Positions 16,176-24,015 of a DNA stretch of 30,010 bases are shown piece after piece. Below the pieces are notes generated by a model. The model saw only the letters and a list, made by a program, of their open reading frames with translations, ran no database searches and was not told the origin of the DNA. Location: positions 1-30,010 of the forward strand of contig DHVB01000050.1 of the NCBI GenBank assembly GCA_002412425.1, given 5' to 3'. Position 1 is the stretch's first letter. Every line of letters starts with the position of its first letter. The position numbers and the translations under genes were made by a program. This stretch comes from Bacteroidales bacterium UBA5219. GTDB taxonomy: Bacteria; Bacteroidota; Bacteroidia; Bacteroidales; ML635J-15.

Positions 16176-19100
16176 ATGAAAAAATTTATTTTTACATTAT
16201 TCGCTTTTTTATCCTGCTTATGGATTTTCGCACAAGTTTCAAGCCCAGAGCTTGACTATGCTCATAACAAACTAAATGAACGCGGAGAATTTTATTTTAA
16301 ATTTAAGTGCAATGACATAGAACTTGTTAATGAATTATCTTCGAAATTATCAATAGATAATTTTAAAAACGGTTTTGTTTATGCTTATGCAAATCAAACA
16401 GAATTTGAAACTTTTTTAACTTACAATTTAAGTTTTGAGCCTGTTTATGATTATTACGAAACACCCAAAGCCTTAACAATGGCTACCACAGTTGCACAAA
16501 TGGCAAATTGGGACAGGTATCCAACTCATGCGGTTTTTTCGCAAATGATGCAAAATTTCGTAACTAACTATCCTAATTTATGTGTTTTAGAAAATTTTGG
16601 AACATCAATTAATGGTTATCCTTTAGTAACTTTAATAATTTCAAATAATGTAAACACACCAAGTGACAAACCTGAGTTTTGGTGGTCGAGTACCATGCAC
16701 GGTGATGAATTAACTGGCTATGTTTTATTGCTTCGTTTTGCAGATTATCTTTTATCAAATTACGGTACAGACGAGAGAGTTACCAATATGTTAAACAATA
16801 TAAAAATTCACATAACTCCTTTAGCAAATCCTGATGGAACTTTTTATAATTCAAGCAATGGAACTTCGGTGTCTTATTCGAGAAGAGCTAACGCTAATAC
16901 TGTTGACTTAAATAGAAATTTTCCTCGTGTAGATGGAGGAACTAGTAATCCTATTCAAAACGAAACACAATTAACAATGGATTATGCCAATAATCACAAT
17001 ATTGTTATGGCAGCAAATATTCACGGTGGTACTGAATGCATGAATTACCCTTGGGACTCTTGGACAAGCTCCCAAAATCCACATGCAGACCAAAACTGGT
17101 ATTATTATATAAGTACTGTTTATGTTAACGAGGTTAGAGCTGTTTCGCCTTCAAGTTATTTTGATGGACCCGAATCATATAATACTACTGGAATTACTCA
17201 TGGTGGAGATTGGTATGTTATTACTGGTTCTCGTCAAGATTATTTTAATTATTTTAAACATATTAAAGAACTTACTGTAGAAATTTCTGATAACAAACAA
17301 CTTGATGTTGAATATTTAAATGCCTATTGGAATTACAATAAAAATGCTTTTCTTTCATTTACAGAACAAGTACTTTATGGTTTTAGAGGAATTGTTACCG
17401 ATGCTTGTACTGGAAATGCATTAGATGGTGTTAAAGTTGAAATTGCTGGGCATGACACTTATAATTCATTTGTTTATTCTTTTGCTCCTATTGGAAATTA
17501 TCATCGTCCAATTTACGAAGGAGATTATGAAGTAACTTTTTCTAAAACAGGATATGTAAGTAAAACTTTGCCGGTAAGTGTTCTAAACAATCAATCAACA
17601 AGATTAGATGTGCAATTAGTTCCAGTCAATGTAGCAGTTCCTGATTTTTCAACTGCTAATACAACTATTGGAATTGGTTCAGCAATTAGTTTTCAAGATT
17701 TAACATCTGGTGGTACAGTTACTTCCAGAAATTGGTATTTTGAAGGTGCTACACCAAGCACAAGTTCTGCACTCAATCCTACAAATATTACTTATAATTC
17801 TACTGGAAATTTTGATGTAAAATTAGAAATTGTAAGCAATGGCTGTACTATTGAAGAACTCAAATCAGATTATATAAAAGTAATTATTCCTGGTGCACCA
17901 ACAGCTTTATTTACTGCACAAGAAACTTCTTCTTGCACTGGCGAAATACAATTTACAAATCAAAGTGAAGGAGTTGGTAACTCTTACTTGTGGAATTTTG
18001 GTGATGGCACAAGTTCTACAGAAGAAAATCCATTACATGTTTATACCCAAAATGGCAATTTTACTGTTAGTTTATTAGTTACAAACTCTGTTAGCGACGA
18101 CAGCTATACATTACCTGAAACAATTACAATAAATCGTCCTGAAGCACCTCAAATAACCAACGCAAACAGATGCGGAACAGGTTCTGTAAACTTATCTGCA
18201 AGTGGTTCAGGAGTTTTAAATTGGTATGATAGCGAAATTTCAGGAAATTTAATTCATACAGGAAATACTTACACAACCCCTGCTTTATCAAGCACTACAA
18301 CTTATTATGTTCAAGATAATATAGGAATTGAACAAAATGTTGGACCAAATGTTGACGGTTCTGCAAAAAATGTTGCAGCTATATTGTATTTTGATGTATA
18401 TCAACCTATGACTTTAATTTCTGTTGATGCAAGAGCAGGTGGTTTTACTGGAGGAACAAAAACTATTAAACTTTTAGATGCAGAAAACAATGAATTATAC
18501 TCAGAGTCTGTATATGTTGGAACTTCTACAACTACTTTAACATTAAATTGGGAAATTCAACCTGGCAATGGCTACCAATTAACAACACAAACAAACTCAA
18601 ATTTATATAGAATAAGCACCGCAAACTATCCTTATACAATAGATGGTTTAGTTAGCATAACTGGCTGTAATCAAGGATCTTCCTACTATTATTCGTGGTT
18701 TAATTGGAAAGTAAAAGGCGAAGATTGCATAAGCCCACGAGTTCCTGTTACTGCAACAATAAATCCTGTGCCTTCAGTTAACTTAGGTGCAGACCAATCT
18801 CAGTGTGGAGGTTCTGTTACTTTAAATGCTGGTAGTGGCTTTAATAGTTATTCATGGAATGGAAATCCAGGAACACAAACTTATGTGGTAAATACTACAG
18901 GCATTTATAATGTTGTTGTTGGAAATGAATTTGGCTGTACTGCAAGCGATAATGTAAATGTTACAATCAATCAAGTACCACAACTATCTTTAACTCCTGT
19001 AAATGAGTCTGCTCCAAATGCAAACGATGGAAGTGTTACTGCTAATGTAACTAATGGAGCAACACCTTATAATTATAACTGGTTTTGTGCTACTGGTACA

Positions 19101-20399
19101 GGAAGTCAAATTACTGGTTTAAGTGCAGGTGAATATTGTGTAACAGTAACAGATAATAATGGCTGTTCAGTTGATGACTGTGCGACTATAGTAACACTTT
19201 CTCCTACTCCAATTGCAAATTTTGAAGCAAATCAAACTTCAGCATGTGGTAATATAACTGTTAACTTTACAGACAATTCTCTATATGCTCCAACATCTTG
19301 GTTGTGGAATTTTGGAGATGGAAATACAAGTTCAGAGCCAAACCCAACACATACTTACTCAGAAGCTGGAAGCTATACTGTGAGTTTAACTGTAAGCAAT
19401 TCTTCTGGTAATAATACTTTGACAAAGGACAACTATATTCATGTTTATTCTATACCTAACTTAGAAATAGAAATTACTAATGCATCTGGCGAAACTGAAA
19501 ATGACGGTTCTGCTCACGTTATAGTTACTGGCGGAACAACACCATATAGTTATCTATGGTCAAATGATGAAACAAGTTCAACAATTTCAAATCTTGCACC
19601 AGGAGCTTATTGCGTTACTGTAACAACTAATGACAATTGTATAGCAACTGCATGTGGTGATATAGAAGTTCAAAACGGCAATTCTCCTATTGCAAACTTT
19701 ACAGCAGACAATACTCAAAACTGTGGAAGTTTAACTGTTAACTTTACAGATTTAAGTACAAATAATCCTCAAGAATGGCTTTGGAATTTTGGCGATGGCA
19801 CAAGCTCTACAGAACAAAATCCTCAACATTTCTATTCAGAAGCTGGCGAATATACTGTAAGTTTGACTTGCTCAAACGAACAAGGAAACGATGTAATTGT
19901 AAAAGAAAATTATATCTTACTTTTTGAAAAACCAAGTCTTTCTTTTGAAGTTACTGATGAATCTAGCACTGGAAATGCCGATGGTACAATTACTTTAACA
20001 ATTACTGGTGGTACAGAACCTTACCAAATTAATTGGTCAAACAACTCTCATGGTTTATATCTTGAAAATTTAAGTGCTGGTCTGTACTCTGTTGCTGTTA
20101 TTGATGCTAACAACTGCATGAACACTGCAACTGTTACTGTTGGTGTTGTTACTGGAATTGCTAACAATATCAAAAATAATATTAGTATTTATCCAAATCC
20201 TTCAAACGGCAACTTTAAAATTGAAGCTGAAGAAAATATTATTTCTATAGAAATAACTGATGTTTCAGGAAAAGTTTGCTTACAACAAAATGTAAATTCT
20301 AAGTTTTTTGAAGTTTCAGAAAATTTCAGCTCTGGAGTTTATCTTGTGAAAATCAGCACTTTAAATGAAATTAATTTGCAAAAACTAGTAATAAAATAA
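16176..20399 (+). CDS. Secreted M14 zinc carboxypeptidase with PKD and SprB-like repeats and type IX sorting tail
   Basis: This 1407-residue paralogue of the previous gene has a signal peptide ending at FAQ (18-20). Its M14 domain has His175 and Glu178 (MHGDE), Arg247 (DLNRNF), His283 (NIHGG) and catalytic Glu369 (LTVEIS). A CarboxypepD_reg-like domain (403-482), a degenerate PKD (490-570), PKD (578-652), an Ig-like stretch (658-712) and the same beta-rich domain (720-862) follow. Next are a further Ig-like module (865-932) and alternating SprB-like repeats (935-1008, 1095-1166, 1252-1323) and PKD domains (1012-1092, 1171-1250, WNFGDG). The type IX sorting tail starts near 1335 (IYPNPSNG). 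The repeat stalk is longer than in its neighbour and may hold the enzyme away from the cell surface. The active-site set is complete. Confidence 0.93.
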   Translation: MKKFIFTLFAFLSCLWIFAQVSSPELDYAHNKLNERGEFYFKFKCNDIELVNELSSKLSIDNFKNGFVYAYANQTEFETFLTYNLSFEPVYDYYETPKALTMATTVAQMANWDRYPTHAVFSQMMQNFVTNYPNLCVLENFGTSINGYPLVTLIISNNVNTPSDKPEFWWSSTMHGDELTGYVLLLRFADYLLSNYGTDERVTNMLNNIKIHITPLANPDGTFYNSSNGTSVSYSRRANANTVDLNRNFPRVDGGTSNPIQNETQLTMDYANNHNIVMAANIHGGTECMNYPWDSWTSSQNPHADQNWYYYISTVYVNEVRAVSPSSYFDGPESYNTTGITHGGDWYVITGSRQDYFNYFKHIKELTVEISDNKQLDVEYLNAYWNYNKNAFLSFTEQVLYGFRGIVTDACTGNALDGVKVEIAGHDTYNSFVYSFAPIGNYHRPIYEGDYEVTFSKTGYVSKTLPVSVLNNQSTRLDVQLVPVNVAVPDFSTANTTIGIGSAISFQDLTSGGTVTSRNWYFEGATPSTSSALNPTNITYNSTGNFDVKLEIVSNGCTIEELKSDYIKVIIPGAPTALFTAQETSSCTGEIQFTNQSEGVGNSYLWNFGDGTSSTEENPLHVYTQNGNFTVSLLVTNSVSDDSYTLPETITINRPEAPQITNANRCGTGSVNLSASGSGVLNWYDSEISGNLIHTGNTYTTPALSSTTTYYVQDNIGIEQNVGPNVDGSAKNVAAILYFDVYQPMTLISVDARAGGFTGGTKTIKLLDAENNELYSESVYVGTSTTTLTLNWEIQPGNGYQLTTQTNSNLYRISTANYPYTIDGLVSITGCNQGSSYYYSWFNWKVKGEDCISPRVPVTATINPVPSVNLGADQSQCGGSVTLNAGSGFNSYSWNGNPGTQTYVVNTTGIYNVVVGNEFGCTASDNVNVTINQVPQLSLTPVNESAPNANDGSVTANVTNGATPYNYNWFCATGTGSQITGLSAGEYCVTVTDNNGCSVDDCATIVTLSPTPIANFEANQTSACGNITVNFTDNSLYAPTSWLWNFGDGNTSSEPNPTHTYSEAGSYTVSLTVSNSSGNNTLTKDNYIHVYSIPNLEIEITNASGETENDGSAHVIVTGGTTPYSYLWSNDETSSTISNLAPGAYCVTVTTNDNCIATACGDIEVQNGNSPIANFTADNTQNCGSLTVNFTDLSTNNPQEWLWNFGDGTSSTEQNPQHFYSEAGEYTVSLTCSNEQGNDVIVKENYILLFEKPSLSFEVTDESSTGNADGTITLTITGGTEPYQINWSNNSHGLYLENLSAGLYSVAVIDANNCMNTATVTVGVVTGIANNIKNNISIYPNPSNGNFKIEAEENIISIEITDVSGKVCLQQNVNSKFFEVSENFSSGVYLVKISTLNEINLQKLVIK

Positions 20400-20485
20400 A
20401 CTTTAATAAACTTTTTTTCAATTTTTCTGTTTATCAGACAAGAAATAAATTTTAAATTAAATACTAACAATTAAAACTAATTATT

Positions 20486-20662
20486 ATGGAAGATATGATT
20501 ATTTGTCATTGCATGGAAGTTTACAAAAGCGAAATCGTTAAAGCAATAAAAGAAAAAGGTTTAAAAACTGTTGAAGAAGTTGGCGAAGAAACTAATGCTG
20601 GAACAGGTTGCGGTGGTTGCCAAGATGATATTCAAGCTATACTTGACGAAATTAACGGCTAA
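20486..20662 (+). CDS. Small BFD-type [2Fe-2S]-binding protein
   Basis: This 58-residue frame begins MEDMIICHCMEVYKSEIVKA and contains Cys7-His-Cys9 and Cys42-Gly-Gly-Cys45. That is the CxC...CxxC pattern of BFD-like (bacterioferritin-associated ferredoxin) domains, which hold a [2Fe-2S] cluster between two short helices. Stand-alone members pass electrons, for example to release iron from bacterioferritin, and the same fold occurs in NirB and related enzymes. No bacterioferritin gene is in the window, so the partner is unknown. It is 86 bases downstream of the M14 pair, without a clear promoter or Shine-Dalgarno sequence. It converges on the TonB receptor gene, which may share a metal theme. 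Confidence 0.9.
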   Translation: MEDMIICHCMEVYKSEIVKAIKEKGLKTVEEVGEETNAGTGCGGCQDDIQAILDEING

Positions 20663-20667
20663 TGATT

Positions 20668-20778
20668 CAGTTAAAAGTTAAAAGTTAAAAGAGTTTTTAG
20701 TGTTGAGTGTTAAGTTTTTAGTGTTTAGTCAATCGCTCAAGCGAATTTAATTTTAAAAACTTTTTTAACTTTTAACTG
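20668..20778. repeat. Inverted heptad bracket between convergent genes, possible bidirectional terminator
   Basis: CA(GTTAAAA)3G at 20668-20691 faces an inverted copy, CTTTTTTAACTTTTAACTG, at 20760-20778. The outer 16 bases are perfectly complementary. The 68-base interior contains a repeated TTTTTAGTGTT word and a small TCGC-TCAA-GCGA hairpin. It lies between the ends of the BFD and TonB receptor genes and could stop transcription from both sides. Confidence 0.75.
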
Positions 20779-20783
20779 ATTTT

Positions 20784-23072
20784 TTATATCATAATCTTTA
20801 AACCTGCAAAGTAAGTTCTTGGCAAACCTGGACCATAAATATAACCCGCATCGCGAAATTCACCTTGATCAAAATCTTTTTGATAAGCGTTAAAAATATT
20901 TTTAACACCTGCATTAAGTTGCAAACTTCCACTTAAGTTTATTTTAAAATCATATGCAATTTTAATATTCAAATCAAAAAATTCTGGAGTTTCAAATTCC
21001 ATATCTTCAGAAATATATCCTTCGAGATGCTGAACAAGCATAGAACCAGTATAAGTTCCTGAAAGTGAAACATTAAGCTCTTTTATTGGTTTGTAAAAAG
21101 CTGTTAAATATCCATATGTACTTGGTGAACGAAACATTCTTTTTTGCGGACTTAGATTTTCATTAGTACTCCAAACCAATGGCTCTACATATTCACTTTT
21201 TTGAACAGTAAAACCTAATTGAGCCTGAAATTTATTTGATGGTGCGAGTTTTCCTTCTAAATTTATTCCTTTCACAACAGCACCAGCACCATTTCTGCGT
21301 TCTAATAATAAATTTCCTTGAGCATCATTTCCTATTTCTTCTAAAACAAATACATTGTCTAAGTTTGTATAAAATCCTTCTATCAAAACATTTGTTTCTA
21401 ACTTACCAAAAGCTCTGTATAGGTCGAAAGAAGCAGTATATGTTTGCGATTTTTCAGTTTTTAAATTTGGATCAACACTAATTAAAAACACTTCTCCGCC
21501 TACCGCTGCAACATGCAAGTCTTCGTCATAAGTTTGAGGAGCTCTAAAGCCTGCCGAATAACTTGCTCTAACACTAATTAAACCACTTGGGCTATATCTC
21601 AAATTTACTCTTGGACTAAAAATAGGTTTATTTTTTATTAAATTATGTCTGTCTAAACGCGAGCCTAACAAAATGCTTAGCTTTTCATTTTTCCATTCAT
21701 TTTGAACAAATAAACTTTCGATATTTATTTTTTGGTCTATTTTTCTATTATAGCCTAACATTCTGTCTTTAAGATTATTATATACATGCTCTCCACCTAA
21801 AGTTAATTGAGCTGGCATAAACAAAAACTTTTTTATTGAATATCCATAATGCAGTCCTGAAACTATTGTAAAATCGTCTGTAGTGCCATATGCATTTGGA
21901 TCTTTTTGTGCTCCGTAATAACTTTCTCTATCAATTTTTTGAGTTGATGAGAATATATTAAGATTATGTTTTCCATCTTTTGATAACAAATCATATTTTA
22001 TACTTCCAGTATTGATATTATGATTTAATTGTTCAGTAATATCAGCCTCATGTGCTGGCAGGTGCAAATTATTTCCACCTCTTCTAAATTCGTTGATATT
22101 ATGATATTCCAAACTAAGTTTTCCATAATTAGTTCTATGGTAAGCTCTAAATCCTATACTTTTCGCGTTGTTTTTACTTATTTCTGTAAAGCCATCTCCA
22201 TCGTGGTCATATGGACTTTGCTGACGATTTGAACCAAAAATCACTATTCCTGTTTTGTAAGAATCCGAAACCAAAGAAGCATTTAAACTTGTAAAATTAT
22301 CAAGTGAACGTCCACCAATTAAATTGGCTGTATTTGCAACTGTAACAGAATTGTTTATAGCTTCTTTAGTAATTATATTAATAGTACCAGCAATAGCATT
22401 TGAGCCAAAAATTGCAGAACCCCCACCCCTTACAATTTCGACTCTGTCTATCATATTTGCAGGAATTTGCTCTAAGCCGTAAACTCCTGCTAAAGAACTA
22501 AAAATCGGTCTACTATCAACTAAAATTTGAGAATAAGGTCCATCAAGTCCATTTATTCTAACTTGCTGAAAACCACAATTCTGACAATTATTTTCAACTC
22601 TTAATCCTGGCTGAAAAACCAAAGCTTGAGCCAAATTATTAGAACTTGTATTTTCCAATGAAACAGGACTAATAACATTTACTATATTAGGTGCTTCTTT
22701 TCGATTTACTTCATTACGATTTGCTGAAACAACAACAGTTTCTAATAAAACCTTATCTTCTTCTATAACAAAGTTTATTTCTATTGATTTTCCTAATTCT
22801 AACTTAACTGTTTGTTCCGAATTTTTATAACCAAGTCCTGAAGCAACTATTGAAAATTCTCCTTTAGGCAAATTTTTTAAATAAAAATGACCTGTTGCAT
22901 CTGTTGCTGTACCGATTGTTGTACCTTTAAGTTGAATATTTATATAAGGAACATGTTCGCCAGTAAAACTATCTGTAACATGACCAAAAATATTTATATC
23001 TGTTTTATTTTGAGAAAAAGCAGATAAAAAACTCATCAAAAATATTATTGTAATTAACAAAAAACTTCTCAT
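20784..23072 (-). CDS. TonB-dependent outer-membrane receptor, probable metal or metallophore uptake
   Basis: This 762-residue receptor would import a ligand across the outer membrane using TonB energy. The order is: signal peptide (1-20, SAFSQ), CarboxypepD_reg-like domain (24-105), TonB-box-like segment (LETVVVSAN, 110-118), and plug domain (about 125-238). The plug contains ENNCQNCGFQQVRINGLDG and DRVEIVRGGGSAIFGSNAIAGTINIIT. A 22-strand-type barrel runs to the end (GLKIMI). The Cys163-x-x-Cys166 pair in the plug is unusual for nutrient receptors and could bind metal. The upstream co-directional gene encodes a His-rich membrane protein, which supports metal transport. There is no SusD partner, so a glycan role is unlikely. 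The actual ligand is unknown. Confidence 0.92.
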   Translation of the reverse strand: MRSFLLITIIFLMSFLSAFSQNKTDINIFGHVTDSFTGEHVPYINIQLKGTTIGTATDATGHFYLKNLPKGEFSIVASGLGYKNSEQTVKLELGKSIEINFVIEEDKVLLETVVVSANRNEVNRKEAPNIVNVISPVSLENTSSNNLAQALVFQPGLRVENNCQNCGFQQVRINGLDGPYSQILVDSRPIFSSLAGVYGLEQIPANMIDRVEIVRGGGSAIFGSNAIAGTINIITKEAINNSVTVANTANLIGGRSLDNFTSLNASLVSDSYKTGIVIFGSNRQQSPYDHDGDGFTEISKNNAKSIGFRAYHRTNYGKLSLEYHNINEFRRGGNNLHLPAHEADITEQLNHNINTGSIKYDLLSKDGKHNLNIFSSTQKIDRESYYGAQKDPNAYGTTDDFTIVSGLHYGYSIKKFLFMPAQLTLGGEHVYNNLKDRMLGYNRKIDQKINIESLFVQNEWKNEKLSILLGSRLDRHNLIKNKPIFSPRVNLRYSPSGLISVRASYSAGFRAPQTYDEDLHVAAVGGEVFLISVDPNLKTEKSQTYTASFDLYRAFGKLETNVLIEGFYTNLDNVFVLEEIGNDAQGNLLLERRNGAGAVVKGINLEGKLAPSNKFQAQLGFTVQKSEYVEPLVWSTNENLSPQKRMFRSPSTYGYLTAFYKPIKELNVSLSGTYTGSMLVQHLEGYISEDMEFETPEFFDLNIKIAYDFKINLSGSLQLNAGVKNIFNAYQKDFDQGEFRDAGYIYGPGLPRTYFAGLKIMI

Positions 23073-23136
23073 AAAAATAAATTTTATATTAAACCCTTAC
23101 TGAATTTCAGTTTAACACCACAAAATCCTCTATTAA

Positions 23137-23499
23137 TTATAAAATAGGTGGGGCTCTTAAGTTTTTTGTATCAAGTAAAAATAAATGATAATAAGTTGGT
23201 GTGAAAAACCCAAGTTTTATTTTTTGATAAAATAATTTATTTACAAAACCTATTGCAAATACGAAAGCACAAGCAAGAAAAGCATGATTTAAAATTTGAA
23301 TAGTTAAAATTTCTTTCTCGCTATGTTCGTGAGTTTTAGTTGTTTGACCTTCTGTACCTAATAAATTAAAAAAGTGAGAGTGAGTAAATTTAACTCCATT
23401 AATTTCGTGACTATGAGTAAATAAGGAGTTTCCTACAATATATAACCCAAAAAAACTTAGTAAAAATATTCTTATAATTTTATGTCTTAAATATTTCAC
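23137..23499 (-). CDS. Small histidine-rich membrane protein paired with the TonB receptor
   Basis: This 120-residue protein starts at a GTG (23499-23497), placed 16 bases after a consensus promoter. A hydrophobic segment (11-27) is followed by two copies of the motif FTHSH (27-31 and 38-42), a further HEH (57-59) and a second hydrophobic segment (about 68-90). The chain ends LRAPPIL. The RAPP ending and His motifs recall small membrane proteins of the DUF2946 kind, which sit beside metal-related TonB receptors; this is a resemblance, not a firm assignment. The 64-base gap to the receptor gene lacks a clear promoter, so one transcript is likely. Binding of a transition metal such as zinc or copper in the periplasm is the simplest guess. 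Confidence 0.75.
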   Translation of the reverse strand: MKYLRHKIIRIFLLSFFGLYIVGNSLFTHSHEINGVKFTHSHFFNLLGTEGQTTKTHEHSEKEILTIQILNHAFLACAFVFAIGFVNKLFYQKIKLGFFTPTYYHLFLLDTKNLRAPPIL

Positions 23500-23515
23500 T
23501 TTTAAAATTTTGTGG

Positions 23516-23546
23516 CAAAAGTAATCTTATTTAAAATAATTCCAAA
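23516..23546 (-). promoter_or_regulatory. Consensus promoter of the His-rich protein-TonB receptor unit
   Basis: On the minus strand TTTG (23546-23543), exactly 19 bases, then TACTTTTG (23523-23516) fits the Bacteroidota -33/-7 consensus fully. Confidence 0.75.
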
Positions 23547-23609
23547 TAATAGTTAAGTGTTTTTTAGCAGATTTTTTGTTTTCAGGAATAGAATTTTCTA
23601 TAAAATAAT

Positions 23610-23640
23610 TTTGCACATATCAAAAGAAGTAGTATTTTTG
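23610..23640 (+). promoter_or_regulatory. Consensus promoter of rpsO-pnp
   Basis: TTTG (23610-23613), 19 bases, then TATTTTTG (23633-23640) matches the primary sigma factor consensus of Bacteroidota. It lies 32 bases before the rpsO ATG. Confidence 0.8.
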
Positions 23641-23672
23641 CACCCTTAATTTATAAACAAAAATAAAAAGTG

Positions 23673-23948
23673 ATGAAGAATTATTTAGATTCAGACAAAA
23701 AGAAAGAATTTGTCGAAAAACACGGAAAGTCTAATAAAGACACTGGTTCTCCAGAAGTTCAGATTGCTTTATTTTCCTACCGTATCAGTCACTTAACCGA
23801 GCACTTAAAAATTCACAAAAAAGATTTTAGTACTCAACGTGCCTTGATATCATTGGTTGGAAAACGTAGAGCCTTGCTTGATTATTTAAAAGACAAGGAT
23901 ATCGAAAGATATAGAGCAATAGTAAAAGAATTAGGTTTACGTCGTTAA
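23673..23948 (+). CDS. rpsO: 30S ribosomal protein S15
   Basis: S15 is a primary binder of 16S rRNA in the central domain of the small subunit and contributes to a bridge with the 50S subunit. The 91-residue chain has the family signature: NKDTGSPEVQIALFSYRISHLTEHLK, then HKKDFSTQRALISLVGKRRALLDYL. The length is normal. I chose the ATG at 23673 rather than the in-frame GTG directly before it (23670), which would add only one Met. It is followed by a strong hairpin and then pnp, the widely conserved rpsO-pnp order. It has its own consensus promoter. Confidence 0.97.
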   Translation: MKNYLDSDKKKEFVEKHGKSNKDTGSPEVQIALFSYRISHLTEHLKIHKKDFSTQRALISLVGKRRALLDYLKDKDIERYRAIVKELGLRR

Positions 23949-23958
23949 ACCGCTAAGA

Positions 23959-23987
23959 AAGCAAAACACTAAGTTTTGCTTTTTTTG
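23959..23987 (+). terminator. Intrinsic terminator between rpsO and pnp
   Basis: AAAGCAAAAC (23959-23968), loop ACTAA, then GTTTTGCTTT (23974-23983), followed by more T. The 10-base perfect stem runs into a T7 tract. It starts ten bases after the rpsO stop and ends about 28 bases before pnp, so pnp would depend on read-through or its own signals. Confidence 0.85.
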
Positions 23988-24015
23988 TTTTTAAAATAAA
24001 TTTGAATTGAAATAT

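Noticed and set aside
20668..20778. Insertion sequence between the BFD and TonB receptor genes
   Set aside because: Only 111 bases, no coding capacity and no target duplication seen; treated as an inverted heptad bracket instead.
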